DNA of 27,884 nucleotides from positions 1 to 27,884 of the forward strand of contig URCM01000032.1 of the NCBI GenBank assembly GCA_900546355.1, given 5' to 3'. This DNA is from an uncultured Bacteroides sp. (GTDB taxonomy: Bacteria; Bacteroidota; Bacteroidia; Bacteroidales; Bacteroidaceae). The notes under the pieces were generated by a model. It saw only the letters and a program-made list of their open reading frames with translations, made no database searches and had not been told where the DNA came from. Within the stretch, counting starts at the first letter, position 1; the number at the start of each line of letters is the position of its first letter. The position numbers and the translations under genes were made by a program. Shown one piece after another: positions 1 through 8,110 of this stretch.

Positions 1-53
1 CCTCAAAAACTCATCCCAAATCATCGCACGATAAATTCAAAACAGCTTCTTAA
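1..53. repeat. Left copy of 53-bp terminal inverted repeat
   Basis: These 53 bases are the exact reverse complement of the last 53 bases of the window (27832-27884), and the match stops right after CTTCTTAA. A diverged internal relative lies at 18254-18331. The repeat probably extends beyond the window. It could be the end of a multicopy insertion sequence or another dispersed element at which an assembly broke. That is inference; only the match itself is seen. Confidence 0.9.
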
Positions 54-77
54 TTGTACTTCGTAAATTGTAAAATT

Positions 78-150
78 GAAAATAAAACTCTGTGCCTTTG
101 TGTCTCTGTGTTCCATTCCATTTTTCGCAAACCAATTTTGTTTTACTTCA
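78..150. repeat. Left arm of imperfect ~73-bp inverted repeat flanking the M16/DUF5687 pair
   Basis: This stretch contains CTCTGTGCCTTTGTGTCTCT and continues through TTTTTCGCAAACC. It aligns, with roughly 12 mismatches by hand, to the reverse complement of 4482-4554. It lies just past the stop codon of the DUF5687 gene. The core resembles a degenerate dispersed intergenic repeat (CACAGAG/GACACAGAG type), with another partial copy near 4687-4712. No protein is encoded here. Confidence 0.75.
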
Positions 151-155
151 GTGGG

Positions 156-1643
156 TTATCTTGTATTCCTGAACCCTTCCATGTTACGGTATCTTCGTGC
201 CATGAAGCGGGTGTAGATGTTGCCTATCCACCAGCGGTGGGTCAAGAAGCCTGCCAAGCCTAACATGCCCATCGCGATATAGCCCCCTGTACTTCCCAAA
301 AGCAATTCCAGCCCACGGTTGATAAGGAGTGGGACGGTGAATGAGGCGAGGATGATGACCGTCTGGTACACGTTGTTGTTCTGGCGTTTCCCCATCACGC
401 CCGTATTGAGCGGTGCGGTCTTGTCGTTGTACACCGCCATCTGCATCGTGACGGGGAAGACAATCCCCATGGTGAACAGGCCGTAAGAAACCACCATGAG
501 CAGGGGAATCGTCGCCCGGAATACCGGGACCAGGCAGAGGATGAAGGGGATGGCAAGGAGGGCACATTGCACGTAGTATTTGGCGCGGAGCATGTTGTAC
601 ACGCTTTCCCGGCGCACCATCAGCCCGTCGATGTAATTCCCTTCTATCGCCATGACCTGGCTTAATGTAATCAGCCCTAAGACGCAATAGCAATACAGGC
701 AGATGAAATTGTTCATGTAGCTTCCTTCGTAGACATCGAAAGCCAGTGCTACGGCAAACATCACCATGATGGCGATGAATCCCCAGAACTGGCTCCGGGG
801 GGTCTTGTTGCGGAAAAGCATCTTCAGTTCCAAGCGCATGTATTCGCCTACGTTTCCATACCGGTCGAGGAAGCTGTAGTCGCTGATTTTCTTCAGTTTG
901 GTGTCTTCCACACGCGAGAGTTCGCTATAAATAAGATGGAGCTGCACCTTGTAGTTGATGAACCCCATCAGCCCGATGCCCGCTAATGCGCCGAGGAAGG
1001 CGAGGGGATTCCAGAGGATGAAACCTTCGCCCCAGTTCATCGTGAAGGTGCTTACCCAATGCGTGCCGGGAAGGAACTCCAGCAGGGCAAGTATCCCGTA
1101 AACAGGCAGGCACCAGCAGATGTAAATGAACTTTTGGCGTTTCAATACGCGGATGAGCATACTCCAGTAGCTGTTCATCACGGTGAGGAGCCATATGCCC
1201 ACGGCATATCCCAGTATGCCTGCCAGCCCGTAGAAGCGGGTGACGCTCAGCAGGGCAAAAGGCACGAAAAGGAAGAGCCAGAACAGGTTGAAGGGGTTTA
1301 CCGCCTCGCGCATCAGGAGTACCGTCATGATTTTCCGTTTCGGTATGGGAAGCAAGAGGAAAGGCTTGACTTCCTGAATGGGAGTAGGGAACAGGAACCT
1401 CACCAGAAAATCGAGTGCCAGCACAATGAGCAGGCCTTTGTTGAGGATATGGTAGGGTTCCATGCCGGGGAAGCCTTCGGAAAAAGCCGAGGGCAGCAAT
1501 ACCCCGAACAAGACGAGGTATGCTGCCCAAAACGCGATTCCGATATACACCATGACTTTGGCGAAGCGGTTCTTCTCGAACATCGGGCTTCGCTTTTCGT
1601 CAAGCTTGTGTAATTTTCGTATATCGAAGAACAAGTGTTTCAT
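156..1643 (-). CDS. DUF5687 family multi-pass membrane protein (ABC-2-like permease)
   Basis: The 495-residue protein has many hydrophobic segments separated by short polar loops, for example residues about 30-52, 70-85, 115-140 and 145-160, and a further group in the C-terminal half. The text LLLPIPKRKIMTVLLMREAVNPFNLFW is shared, as I recall, by Bacteroidetes DUF5687 proteins, which resemble the membrane half of an ABC-2 exporter and often sit beside an ATPase gene. No ATPase gene is present here; if there is one, it lies left of the window or elsewhere. The gene follows the M16 protease by 14 nt, so the two are probably co-transcribed. The start at 1643 gives a short cytoplasmic N-terminus before the first membrane segment. 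Substrate is unknown. The family call is from memory; multi-pass topology is plain from the sequence. Confidence 0.8.
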   Translation of the reverse strand: MKHLFFDIRKLHKLDEKRSPMFEKNRFAKVMVYIGIAFWAAYLVLFGVLLPSAFSEGFPGMEPYHILNKGLLIVLALDFLVRFLFPTPIQEVKPFLLLPIPKRKIMTVLLMREAVNPFNLFWLFLFVPFALLSVTRFYGLAGILGYAVGIWLLTVMNSYWSMLIRVLKRQKFIYICWCLPVYGILALLEFLPGTHWVSTFTMNWGEGFILWNPLAFLGALAGIGLMGFINYKVQLHLIYSELSRVEDTKLKKISDYSFLDRYGNVGEYMRLELKMLFRNKTPRSQFWGFIAIMVMFAVALAFDVYEGSYMNNFICLYCYCVLGLITLSQVMAIEGNYIDGLMVRRESVYNMLRAKYYVQCALLAIPFILCLVPVFRATIPLLMVVSYGLFTMGIVFPVTMQMAVYNDKTAPLNTGVMGKRQNNNVYQTVIILASFTVPLLINRGLELLLGSTGGYIAMGMLGLAGFLTHRWWIGNIYTRFMARRYRNMEGFRNTR

Positions 1644-1657
1644 AGTTGTTTCAGCTA

Positions 1658-4474
1658 TCAGTTAATATCGCCCGAAGTCATGCTCACTTCGATGCGGTTC
1701 TTTTGTGCTACCAGTTCTTTGGCGAACGCCTGAAGCTCGGTGCCGGTTATACCGTTTACCAGGTCGGTATATCCCGTACGCGAATCCATGTCTTCCCATA
1801 AGTAACCATACAAGAGGTTCATCCAATATCCGTTTTCCTTCTGGTTGGCTTCATAAGTCTTCAGCATGTATTCTTTCACTTTGGCAAGTTCTTCCGCTTT
1901 CGGCCCGTTGGCGATGAAATCGTTGATACCCTTGTCGATAAGCGCACTCATGTCCGCCCGTTTTTCGGGGTCGGTATCGAAGTAGATTTGCAAGGCGGCT
2001 TCCACCTTGGGATATTTGCTGATGTTTCCTTGTACGCTTACGCCATAAGAAGCTCCGGCCTCTTCGCGTACGGTTTCGGTATATTCCATGGTGAGGAGCT
2101 GTGCGAGCATGCTCATCATCAGCTTGTTCTTCAGCGTGTAGTCACACGTGCCGCTTTCCACGATAAGGACGGTTGCCTTTTCGGTTTGCAGGTCTTTGTG
2201 GAAGATGTTCTTCCATTCGCCCTTGCGGATATTGAGGTTCACATCGCGGAAGTTTTCCTTGCGTCCCGTGGCGGGCAAGCTTCCCAGGTAGGTTTCGATG
2301 AGCGGAGTGGCGGTCTGCGGATTAATGTTGCCCACGAAGATGAACGTAAAGTCGCCCGCGTCGGCAAAGCGGTCCTTATACATCTCCATCACTTTCGCAT
2401 AGTCTATCTGGTCTATCATGCCGGCTTTCAGGCGCGTTACGCGCGGGTTGTTTCCATACAACATTTTCGTTATGGTGTCGTTCAGCGCCGTATTCGGGTT
2501 GGCTTCCTGGTTGGCAAGCGCGGCTTTTATACGTGTCTTGAACGATTCGAACGCGGCTTGGTCGGTACGTGGGGCGGTAAAGGTAAGATAAGTAAGCTGG
2601 AGCAATGTCTCCAGGTCTTTCGGCGCGCAAGTGCCGTTTACCGTTTCGCTTAAGGTACGTACGGAGGGAGAGATGGAAACCACCTTGCCGGCCAGTACCT
2701 TTTGCAGGTCGGTCGCACTGAAGTTGCCCAGTCCGCCCAGCGATACCACATCATCGAGCACCTGGAATTGCAGGGCGTCTTTATCTTCGAACAGCGAATT
2801 GCCTCCTGCACTGAACGCCTGCATCCGGATTTCATCGGCTTTGAAGTTGGTAGGCTTCAGTATCACGCGCACGCCGTTGCTCAAGGTCAGCAGGGTCGAT
2901 TCGTATTGCTCTTTTTCAGTCTTGACCACTTTGCCTCCAGCCGGTTTTTCCTTCATCAGCGGTTCGTTGGACACCTTATCTATATAGGGTTCTAACTTTT
3001 CAGCGTTGACTTTTGCCAATATCTGCTTGATTCCGGCTTCGGTAGGATAGTTCATGTCGGGTTTGTCCGGGCAGAAGAGGCATACCGCCAGGTTGGTATC
3101 GTTAACCAACTCCTTATATAATTGGTTTACGCCTTCCAGCGGGATATTGGGCACCAACTGGTTCATCATCGTATATTCGTATTCTACGCTCGGAATAGGT
3201 TCTCCATCGATGAAGTTGGCTACATATTGTGCGACAAACTGTTCGTTGCGCATCTTGTTGCGCTCGTTGTACACGTTCTCCAGGTTACTCAGATAATCGG
3301 CTTTGGCCCGTGCGAACTCACCGGCGGTGAATCCAAACTGATGCGCACGCTCCATTTCGCGCGTCAAGGCTTCCAGTCCGGTCTCGATGCCGTTTTCTTT
3401 GCAGATGGCCACGCCTGTAAAAGCTTTCTTGGTTTTGGCGAGGATAAAATCGGCATCTTGTACGCCGGCATTGATGAAAGGCGGGTTGGATGTTTGCAGG
3501 AGTTCTTGCAAGCGTGCGTTCAGCATGTGCGATATGGCGTAGTCCATAAACGAATATGCCAGGTAGCCTACCGTGTTCTTCATGTCGGTGGGGAAAGGCT
3601 CATGCTTGTGGAATACCATCACTTGGGTGATTTCCTGTTCCTTGTCCTTGTTTATCGAAACGATAGGTTCTTTGTTGTCGGGTACGGGGAAATAGGTACG
3701 TTCCGCCGGATTGGCTGGCATTTGTATCGGACTGAAGAGTGCCTTTATCTTGGCTTCGATTTGGTCCACATCGATGTCGCCCACCACGATGATGCCTTGC
3801 AGGTCGGGGCGGTACCATTTCTCGTAATAGTCGCGCAAGTCCTGATAAGGGAAGTTGTCTACCACCTCCATGGTTCCGATAGGCAGGCGATACGCATATT
3901 TGCTTCCCGAGAACAGGGTGGGGAATGCTGTTTCATACATACGCATCATTGCTCCCAGGCGTGTGCGCCATTCTTCGTGGATGACGCCGCGTTCCTTGTC
4001 TATCTCTTTCGGGTCGAGGGTAAGGTCGTCCGCCCAGTCGTGCAGGATGAGCAGGCACGAGTCGATGATGCCGTCCCGGATAACGGGCACGTTGCTGATG
4101 TTATATACCGTTTCGTCTATCGAGGTATAGGCATTCAGGTTCGCACCGAATTTTACGCCGACAGACTCTAAATATTCACGCAAGCTGGTACCGGGAAAGT
4201 GCTTCGTCCCATTGAAACACATGTGTTCCAAAAAGTGGGCAAGCCCGCGCTGGTTGTCTTCTTCCAGGATGGAACCTACCTTTTGCGCGATATAGAAGTC
4301 CGCTTGGTTCTCGGGCAGTTCGTTGTGCCGGATGTAGTAGGTCAGTCCGTTCTCTAACTTGCCTATCCGTACGTCAGGGTCGGTAGGGACAGGAGGCATT
4401 TGCTGGGCGAATGCCATACTCGTGCTCCCGAGGAGGAACACGGCGATAAACGCTTTTCTAAAAAACTTTTTCAT
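1658..4474 (-). CDS. M16 family zinc metallopeptidase (insulinase/pitrilysin type), exported
   Basis: The protein is 938 residues from the Met at 4474. I prefer this start to an in-frame Met at 4540 because it begins a clean signal peptide (MKKFFRKAFIAVFLLGSTSM, then AFAQQ) and because the longer start would run through a dispersed repeat. The inverted zinc motif HFLEH lies at residues 80-84, and the downstream acidic helix ERGVIHEEW near residue 160 supplies the third zinc ligand expected in M16 enzymes. Length fits the two-half M16 architecture: an active N-terminal half and a C-terminal half, starting near residue 500, that lacks HxxEH. It is predicted to be periplasmic and to degrade peptides; its substrate is unknown. 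It is the first gene of a unit with the DUF5687 gene. I saw no clear TAnnTTTG promoter in the repeat-rich leader. Confidence 0.92.
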   Translation of the reverse strand: MKKFFRKAFIAVFLLGSTSMAFAQQMPPVPTDPDVRIGKLENGLTYYIRHNELPENQADFYIAQKVGSILEEDNQRGLAHFLEHMCFNGTKHFPGTSLREYLESVGVKFGANLNAYTSIDETVYNISNVPVIRDGIIDSCLLILHDWADDLTLDPKEIDKERGVIHEEWRTRLGAMMRMYETAFPTLFSGSKYAYRLPIGTMEVVDNFPYQDLRDYYEKWYRPDLQGIIVVGDIDVDQIEAKIKALFSPIQMPANPAERTYFPVPDNKEPIVSINKDKEQEITQVMVFHKHEPFPTDMKNTVGYLAYSFMDYAISHMLNARLQELLQTSNPPFINAGVQDADFILAKTKKAFTGVAICKENGIETGLEALTREMERAHQFGFTAGEFARAKADYLSNLENVYNERNKMRNEQFVAQYVANFIDGEPIPSVEYEYTMMNQLVPNIPLEGVNQLYKELVNDTNLAVCLFCPDKPDMNYPTEAGIKQILAKVNAEKLEPYIDKVSNEPLMKEKPAGGKVVKTEKEQYESTLLTLSNGVRVILKPTNFKADEIRMQAFSAGGNSLFEDKDALQFQVLDDVVSLGGLGNFSATDLQKVLAGKVVSISPSVRTLSETVNGTCAPKDLETLLQLTYLTFTAPRTDQAAFESFKTRIKAALANQEANPNTALNDTITKMLYGNNPRVTRLKAGMIDQIDYAKVMEMYKDRFADAGDFTFIFVGNINPQTATPLIETYLGSLPATGRKENFRDVNLNIRKGEWKNIFHKDLQTEKATVLIVESGTCDYTLKNKLMMSMLAQLLTMEYTETVREEAGASYGVSVQGNISKYPKVEAALQIYFDTDPEKRADMSALIDKGINDFIANGPKAEELAKVKEYMLKTYEANQKENGYWMNLLYGYLWEDMDSRTGYTDLVNGITGTELQAFAKELVAQKNRIEVSMTSGDIN

Positions 4475-4481
4475 GATAAAA

Positions 4482-4554
4482 ATGAGTATAATAAAATGGG
4501 TTCGCGAAAAACAGGATAGAACACAGAGGCACAAAGACACAGAGTTTTATTTTT
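4482..4554. repeat. Right arm of imperfect ~73-bp inverted repeat, in the M16 leader
   Basis: The reverse complement of this stretch matches 78-150 at about 83 percent by hand count, including AAAATAAAACTCTGTG and TTTTTCGC. The arm ends 8 bases before the M16 start codon, so any promoter for that gene must lie within or beyond it. The core, AACACAGAGGCACAAAGACA, is the same motif as at 4687-4712 in the other orientation. Confidence 0.75.
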
Positions 4555-4556
4555 AA

Positions 4557-4674
4557 TGAATGTCCGCCATTAGCCAATGTAGGGGCGGGGTTCGCCCGCC
4601 GTATGCGTCTACGTGGATGTTTTCGGGCTGGCAAACCCTGCCCCTACAGTTTATTGGTAAAATGCGGACATTCA
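4557..4674. repeat. 118-bp palindromic REP/MITE-like element
   Basis: The outer ends are TGAATGTCCGC on the left and GCGGACATTCA on the right. Further matching blocks follow in order: CCAAT with ATTGG, then GTAGGGGCGGGG with CCCTGCCCCTAC. The element can fold into one long hairpin about a central loop containing GCGTCTACGTGG. It has no coding potential and lies between trxB and the M16 gene. The GTAGGGGCGGGG-type arm resembles dispersed palindromic repeats seen in many bacterial genomes (from memory). No target-site duplication is obvious. Confidence 0.75.
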
Positions 4675-4686
4675 TATATTTATTTC

Positions 4687-4712
4687 TTCGTGTCTCCGTG
4701 TCTCTGTGTTCA
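4687..4712. repeat. Partial copy of the CTCTGTGTTC-type dispersed repeat
   Basis: TCGTGTCTCCGTGTCTCTGT followed by GTTC repeats the core of 78-150 in the same orientation and opposes the copy at 4519-4548. Together with that copy it encloses the 118-bp palindrome, giving a nested palindrome from about 4519 to 4712. It is downstream of trxB and could act in 3' end formation, but nothing shows that directly. Confidence 0.6.
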
Positions 4713-4750
4713 ATAAAAATCTGCGGAATTCTGTGTTTCAACTATCCGAA

Positions 4751-5698
4751 TCATAACATCCCGTTTGCCGAGAGGTAGCGTTCGGCTTCGATAGCTGCTT
4801 TACATCCGCTTCCAGCGGCGGTTATCGCCTGGCGGTAATGCGGGTCGGCCACGTCTCCGGCGGCGAATACTCCCGGTATGCCCGTGCGGGGCGTTCCGGC
4901 TTCGGTCAGGATATAACCCGTCTCGTCGGTCTTTACCCACGGCTTGAAGATGTCCGAGTTCGGCTTGTGTCCGATAGCGAGGAAGAAACCGTCAATAGGC
5001 ACATCGTAGCGTTCTTCATCGGGTTCGCCCATGCGTTTTACCACGTGCATTCCTTCCACACCGTTTTCGCCATACAGCCCTACGGCATTGTGTTCGAAAA
5101 GCACTTGGATGTGGGGATGGCTTAACACCCGTTCCTGCATGATTTTCGATGCGCGCAAGTAAGGTTTGCGTACCACTAAGTAGACTTGTTTTGCCAGTCC
5201 AGCCAGATAGATAGCTTCCTCGCAGGCCGTATCGCCTCCGCCTACTACGGCTACGGTTTTCTTCCGGTAGAAGAATCCGTCGCAAGTGGCACAGGCACTC
5301 ACCCCCATGCCGGCGTATTTCTTTTCGTCTTCCAGTCCTAAATATTTAGCGGTGGCTCCGGTGGAGATAATGACCGTATCAGCGGTGATTTCTTTGCCTT
5401 CATCGGTCCGGAAGGTATAAGGAGCCTTGCTCAGGTCGGCTTCGGTAATGATGCCCGGACGGATGTCGGCACCGAAACGCAGGGCTTGTTTGCGCAGGTC
5501 GTCCATCAAGACCGGTCCGGTCACTCCTTCAGGATAGCCGGGGAAGTTCTCTACTTCGGTGGTAATGGTGAGCTGTCCGCCCGGCTGGATGCCTTCGTAA
5601 AGCACCGGGGCGATATTCGCGCGTCCTGTATAAATAGCTGCCGTATATCCGGCAGGACCCGATCCGATGATCAGGCATTTCACGTGTTCTGTTGCCAT
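4751..5698 (-). CDS. trxB: Thioredoxin-disulfide reductase
   Basis: This 315-residue flavoenzyme uses NADPH to reduce oxidised thioredoxin in the cytoplasm. The FAD-binding motif GSGPAGYTAAIY is at residues 12-23, the redox-active CATC is at 136-139 within SACATCDGFF, the NADPH-binding GGGDTACEEA starts near 153, and the C-terminal FAD motif GVFAAGDVADPHYRQ is near 275-290. Length is normal for the low-molecular-weight bacterial enzyme. It appears to be a single-gene unit: a TACCTTTG promoter element lies about 30 bp upstream, and a nested palindromic repeat region lies downstream. Confidence 0.97.
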   Translation of the reverse strand: MATEHVKCLIIGSGPAGYTAAIYTGRANIAPVLYEGIQPGGQLTITTEVENFPGYPEGVTGPVLMDDLRKQALRFGADIRPGIITEADLSKAPYTFRTDEGKEITADTVIISTGATAKYLGLEDEKKYAGMGVSACATCDGFFYRKKTVAVVGGGDTACEEAIYLAGLAKQVYLVVRKPYLRASKIMQERVLSHPHIQVLFEHNAVGLYGENGVEGMHVVKRMGEPDEERYDVPIDGFFLAIGHKPNSDIFKPWVKTDETGYILTEAGTPRTGIPGVFAAGDVADPHYRQAITAAGSGCKAAIEAERYLSANGML

Positions 5699-5729
5699 AT
5701 TTGTTTTCTGTTTTTAATGTTTCTATGAA

Positions 5730-5737
5730 CAAAGGTA
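5730..5737 (-). promoter_or_regulatory. Probable -7 element of the trxB promoter
   Basis: On the minus strand this reads TACCTTTG, matching the Bacteroidetes -7 consensus TAnnTTTG. It would give a leader of roughly 25 nt before the trxB start at 5698. I found no good TTTG at the usual -33 distance, so the call rests on the -7 element and position. Confidence 0.55.
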
Positions 5738-5970
5738 ATGTTTTTAAATGAAAATGAAGAATGAGTACTGAAGAATCTTTTAAAAAGGATGGTCTGAAAG
5801 CTGAAAGCACGGAAATGAATGCCCGCATGCAGCCTACGGTAGGTTGGCCAGCTGAATATATCTTCTGTAGCCGTTTTAGATAACTGAAACTGTCTACGGA
5901 TATAACTTCATCGGCAAAGCAAGTATATATTCGTTTTCAGGCCGATGGTATAGAGAGGCATATAAAGGCA
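5738..5970. other. Non-coding stretch between trxB and the pilus locus
   Basis: No credible gene was found on either strand. The part around 5895-5960 contains spaced motifs (GGATATAACTTCATCGGC, AGTATATATTCG, GGCCGATGGTATAG) that recall the 22/23-bp tandem repeat units at 18165 and 24947, but too degenerate to call. The rest shows no recognisable structure. Confidence 0.4.
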
Positions 5971-6000
5971 GAGTCGGCGCGCATCCCTGCGGACCGGCTC
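5971..6000. other. GC-rich hairpin
   Basis: GAGTCGG pairs with CCGGCTC (one G-T wobble), and an inner CGCA pairs with TGCG around a TCCC loop, after small internal mismatches. There is no adjacent T-run, so it may be a structured repeat remnant or part of an end-of-transcript structure rather than a simple terminator. Confidence 0.5.
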
Positions 6001-6026
6001 TAGGATTACTAATTTAAGTAAAATGT

Positions 6027-6044
6027 GCGGGGACGCTTCCCCGC
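6027..6044 (-). terminator. Candidate terminator hairpin of the pilus operon
   Basis: A perfect 7-bp stem (GCGGGGA with TCCCCGC) with a 4-nt loop lies about 48 bp past the last pilus gene. On the minus strand it is followed by ACATTTTACTTAAATT, which is only moderately T-rich, so it is a weak intrinsic terminator at best. Orientation is inferred from the gene that ends next to it. Confidence 0.5.
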
Positions 6045-6091
6045 GATAGAGATTTATCTTTTGTTTCCTTCCATTGCCGGATAGGCAAGGG

Positions 6092-6994
6092 TTATTTTAA
6101 ATTCAGCGTAAACGTATAATAATTGTTGGCATACAATGTGTAAATACGATCCGCCTCATCGGGTGCGCTTGTTCCTAAGGTGACACTCCAAGTCTTACCG
6201 CCGGAAGTTACGGTTACTTTTGTCGCATGTTCTTCTCCCGAACAGATGTTGGGAGCGATGTAGTAATAAAACTCTTGTGAATCGCCTGAGGATATGCTTT
6301 TAAAACTATCGCTAAAAACCTCACTGGTATAAGCACTGTCTGGCAATGCTTCCTGATTGATACGCGGATAAACGTATGCCCTTGTAGGCACATTATCCAA
6401 TGCAACGGTTCCGCCTGCCAATGCAGCACCGGTCTGATTGTTTACCACTAAATTGATGCGGGTCATCATGCGGCACAGCAATGCCGAAAGCACCTGACCG
6501 TCTCCGGTGACATCGCCCTGCCAATACCCACACATGGGCATACGGTCGCGCAGGGAAAGGTCGTTGCTTGCCTGTACATCCAGCAGCATCCGTTGGAATG
6601 CGGGAAAGTTGTTCGGCCAGGAAATCGTGCGGTCATTGGTGTTGACTACCAAACACACCGTACTGTTTTGTGCCGCTATCAGAGTGGCTTTAAAGTTTTC
6701 TACAAACAAACCCGATTCACCTTCCCGTGGATAATATTTTGTTCCCGTATTGAGCAAGATGCCGTTCTCGTTGAACTGCAATACCCAAATATCGTATATC
6801 AAGTTCTCCACTTCGGGCACATGAGGAGCCGACGCACGGGTGCCTGTTCCTTCTGCCGGAAGCATGCCGAGCGAGAACCGGACGTTGACCTCTTTCCCTA
6901 TATTGGCATTACTTGGCATTTCCGTTTGTTCGCATCCTGTTCCTATACACACTAACAGGCACAACAGGATGTATTTCGTTAGTTTATCTTTCAT
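6092..6994 (-). CDS. Fimbrillin-clan lipoprotein, last gene of pilus locus (DUF4906/Mfa-like)
   Basis: The 300-residue protein starts with a lipoprotein signal (LLCLLVCIGTGCEQ, lipid Cys at residue 21). Segments such as NVRFSLGM, LIYDIWVLQFNENG and, later, DRMPMCGYWQGDVTGDGQ followed by LCRMMTRINLVVNN have the look of the N-terminal fimbrillin-like domain in Mfa2/DUF4906 proteins: a beta strand, the 'xxWVLqFd' strand, then 'PMsG' and 'l.R..aki'. It ends with a strand-rich YTLYANNYYTFTLNLK. It lies 21 nt after the preceding pilus gene and before a candidate terminator, so it is taken as the end of the operon. It could be an accessory or terminal subunit, or a second anchor; the sequence does not decide. 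Family placement is moderate. Confidence 0.72.
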   Translation of the reverse strand: MKDKLTKYILLCLLVCIGTGCEQTEMPSNANIGKEVNVRFSLGMLPAEGTGTRASAPHVPEVENLIYDIWVLQFNENGILLNTGTKYYPREGESGLFVENFKATLIAAQNSTVCLVVNTNDRTISWPNNFPAFQRMLLDVQASNDLSLRDRMPMCGYWQGDVTGDGQVLSALLCRMMTRINLVVNNQTGAALAGGTVALDNVPTRAYVYPRINQEALPDSAYTSEVFSDSFKSISSGDSQEFYYYIAPNICSGEEHATKVTVTSGGKTWSVTLGTSAPDEADRIYTLYANNYYTFTLNLK

Positions 6995-7015
6995 GTTTGT
7001 ATGCTTTGTGCTTTT

Positions 7016-8107
7016 TTAATTTCCTATTATATCGGTAGTCCACGACTGGTTTTGCCAGGTGACCACACTGATTTGTCCGTCTTCTACATTTACCGTCCAA
7101 TCGAAATTATACGAACGGGCATGCAGCAGGTGCGTTTCGTTCACCAACGTCATGTATTGGGTCGGTACACCGTTGACCGCCATGTTTATCAATACAGCGA
7201 CTGGGGTAGACATTGTAAGCGTAGGCAATACACCTATGTCGCCGGTCAGGGTTCCATTCGCATCCGTTTCTATTTCCGAGCCGGGCAGTGTCACCCACGA
7301 ACGTTTGTCTCCTATCCGCATCACTAACGTATCGGCGATGTTTTCCGAACTCCAGTTGTATTGCAATTGCCCCTCTTCTTCGTGATTGAAAGGATTCTGC
7401 AATCCGCTTATCTCAATGCCGGCTTCCAGCGGTTCCAAGGTGTAGACACCTGTACCTTTATGGATAGTAAAAGTGAAACGTGCCACTTGGCTGATGATGG
7501 GGTTCAGTTTAATGTATTGCACTCCCGATGTATTTACTTCGATGGGAATAGATTGGGAATATGTTTCCTCGTACCTTCCGTCAGTAGAGTAGAGATACAT
7601 GCCATTATCAATGTTCATCTTCAGGTCTGTAGAAACCGGATATGCCGGCGAAACCATCTTGAACTTGTATGTGCCTGCTTCCAAGTAGAGAGGCGCGCCT
7701 ATTTCTTCCGCATTGATTTCGAGCTTGCCATTCACTTCTTGGGTCGTACAAGGATAAAGCGTATTATACCCTCCGGTGGTTGTCCCCACTACATATCCCT
7801 GCAAGTTGGGCGTACCGTAAGTAGTTCCATCGTCATTCCGTTTAGCATAACTAAGCCACAACGTGCTGCCTACGGGCAATAATTCTTCTTCGGTCGGCTG
7901 AGGTAAAGCATGCCAATTTTCTCCGGCATCGTGCAGGTTGTCTGCTCTTGATTGTGCATCGGAAACACCGATGCCATAAGTACCGGGCAATTGGAACTCT
8001 ACCTGCACCTTGCCATCGGGTACAGATACAGGAGTATTTTCTTCGGGGCTGCAAGCTATCAGCATTCCCGTCAGGATTCCTATGATGATTGTTCTCTTCA
8101 TACGCAT
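7016..8107 (-). CDS. Fimbrillin-A clan lipoprotein (BF2992-like)
   Basis: This 363-residue protein has a lipobox ending GMLIACSPEE (Cys 19 from the start used). A second in-frame Met two codons later, at 8101, is an equally good start. The mature part is beta-rich and lacks cysteines except one in TLYPCTTQEV. The sequence GKVQVEFQLPGTYGIGVSDAQSRAD resembles the N-terminus of BF2992-type fimbrillin-clan proteins as I remember them, with an Arg (SRAD) where fimbrillin leaders are usually cut. C-terminal NFDWTVNVEDGQISVVTWQN is a typical terminal strand pair. It begins only 3 nt after the FISUMP gene ends, so it is almost certainly co-translated. Role: accessory pilus subunit, inferred from context. 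Confidence 0.72.
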   Translation of the reverse strand: MRMKRTIIIGILTGMLIACSPEENTPVSVPDGKVQVEFQLPGTYGIGVSDAQSRADNLHDAGENWHALPQPTEEELLPVGSTLWLSYAKRNDDGTTYGTPNLQGYVVGTTTGGYNTLYPCTTQEVNGKLEINAEEIGAPLYLEAGTYKFKMVSPAYPVSTDLKMNIDNGMYLYSTDGRYEETYSQSIPIEVNTSGVQYIKLNPIISQVARFTFTIHKGTGVYTLEPLEAGIEISGLQNPFNHEEEGQLQYNWSSENIADTLVMRIGDKRSWVTLPGSEIETDANGTLTGDIGVLPTLTMSTPVAVLINMAVNGVPTQYMTLVNETHLLHARSYNFDWTVNVEDGQISVVTWQNQSWTTDIIGN

Positions 8108-8110
8108 TCT

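Noticed and set aside
3122..4171. Long open frame on the plus strand inside the M16 gene
   Set aside because: It is antisense to a well-supported protease gene, has no recognisable motif, and is explained by the codon bias of the opposite strand.
4475..4540. Upstream start of the M16 protease at 4540
   Set aside because: The extra 22 codons are encoded by a dispersed repeat and precede a complete signal peptide.
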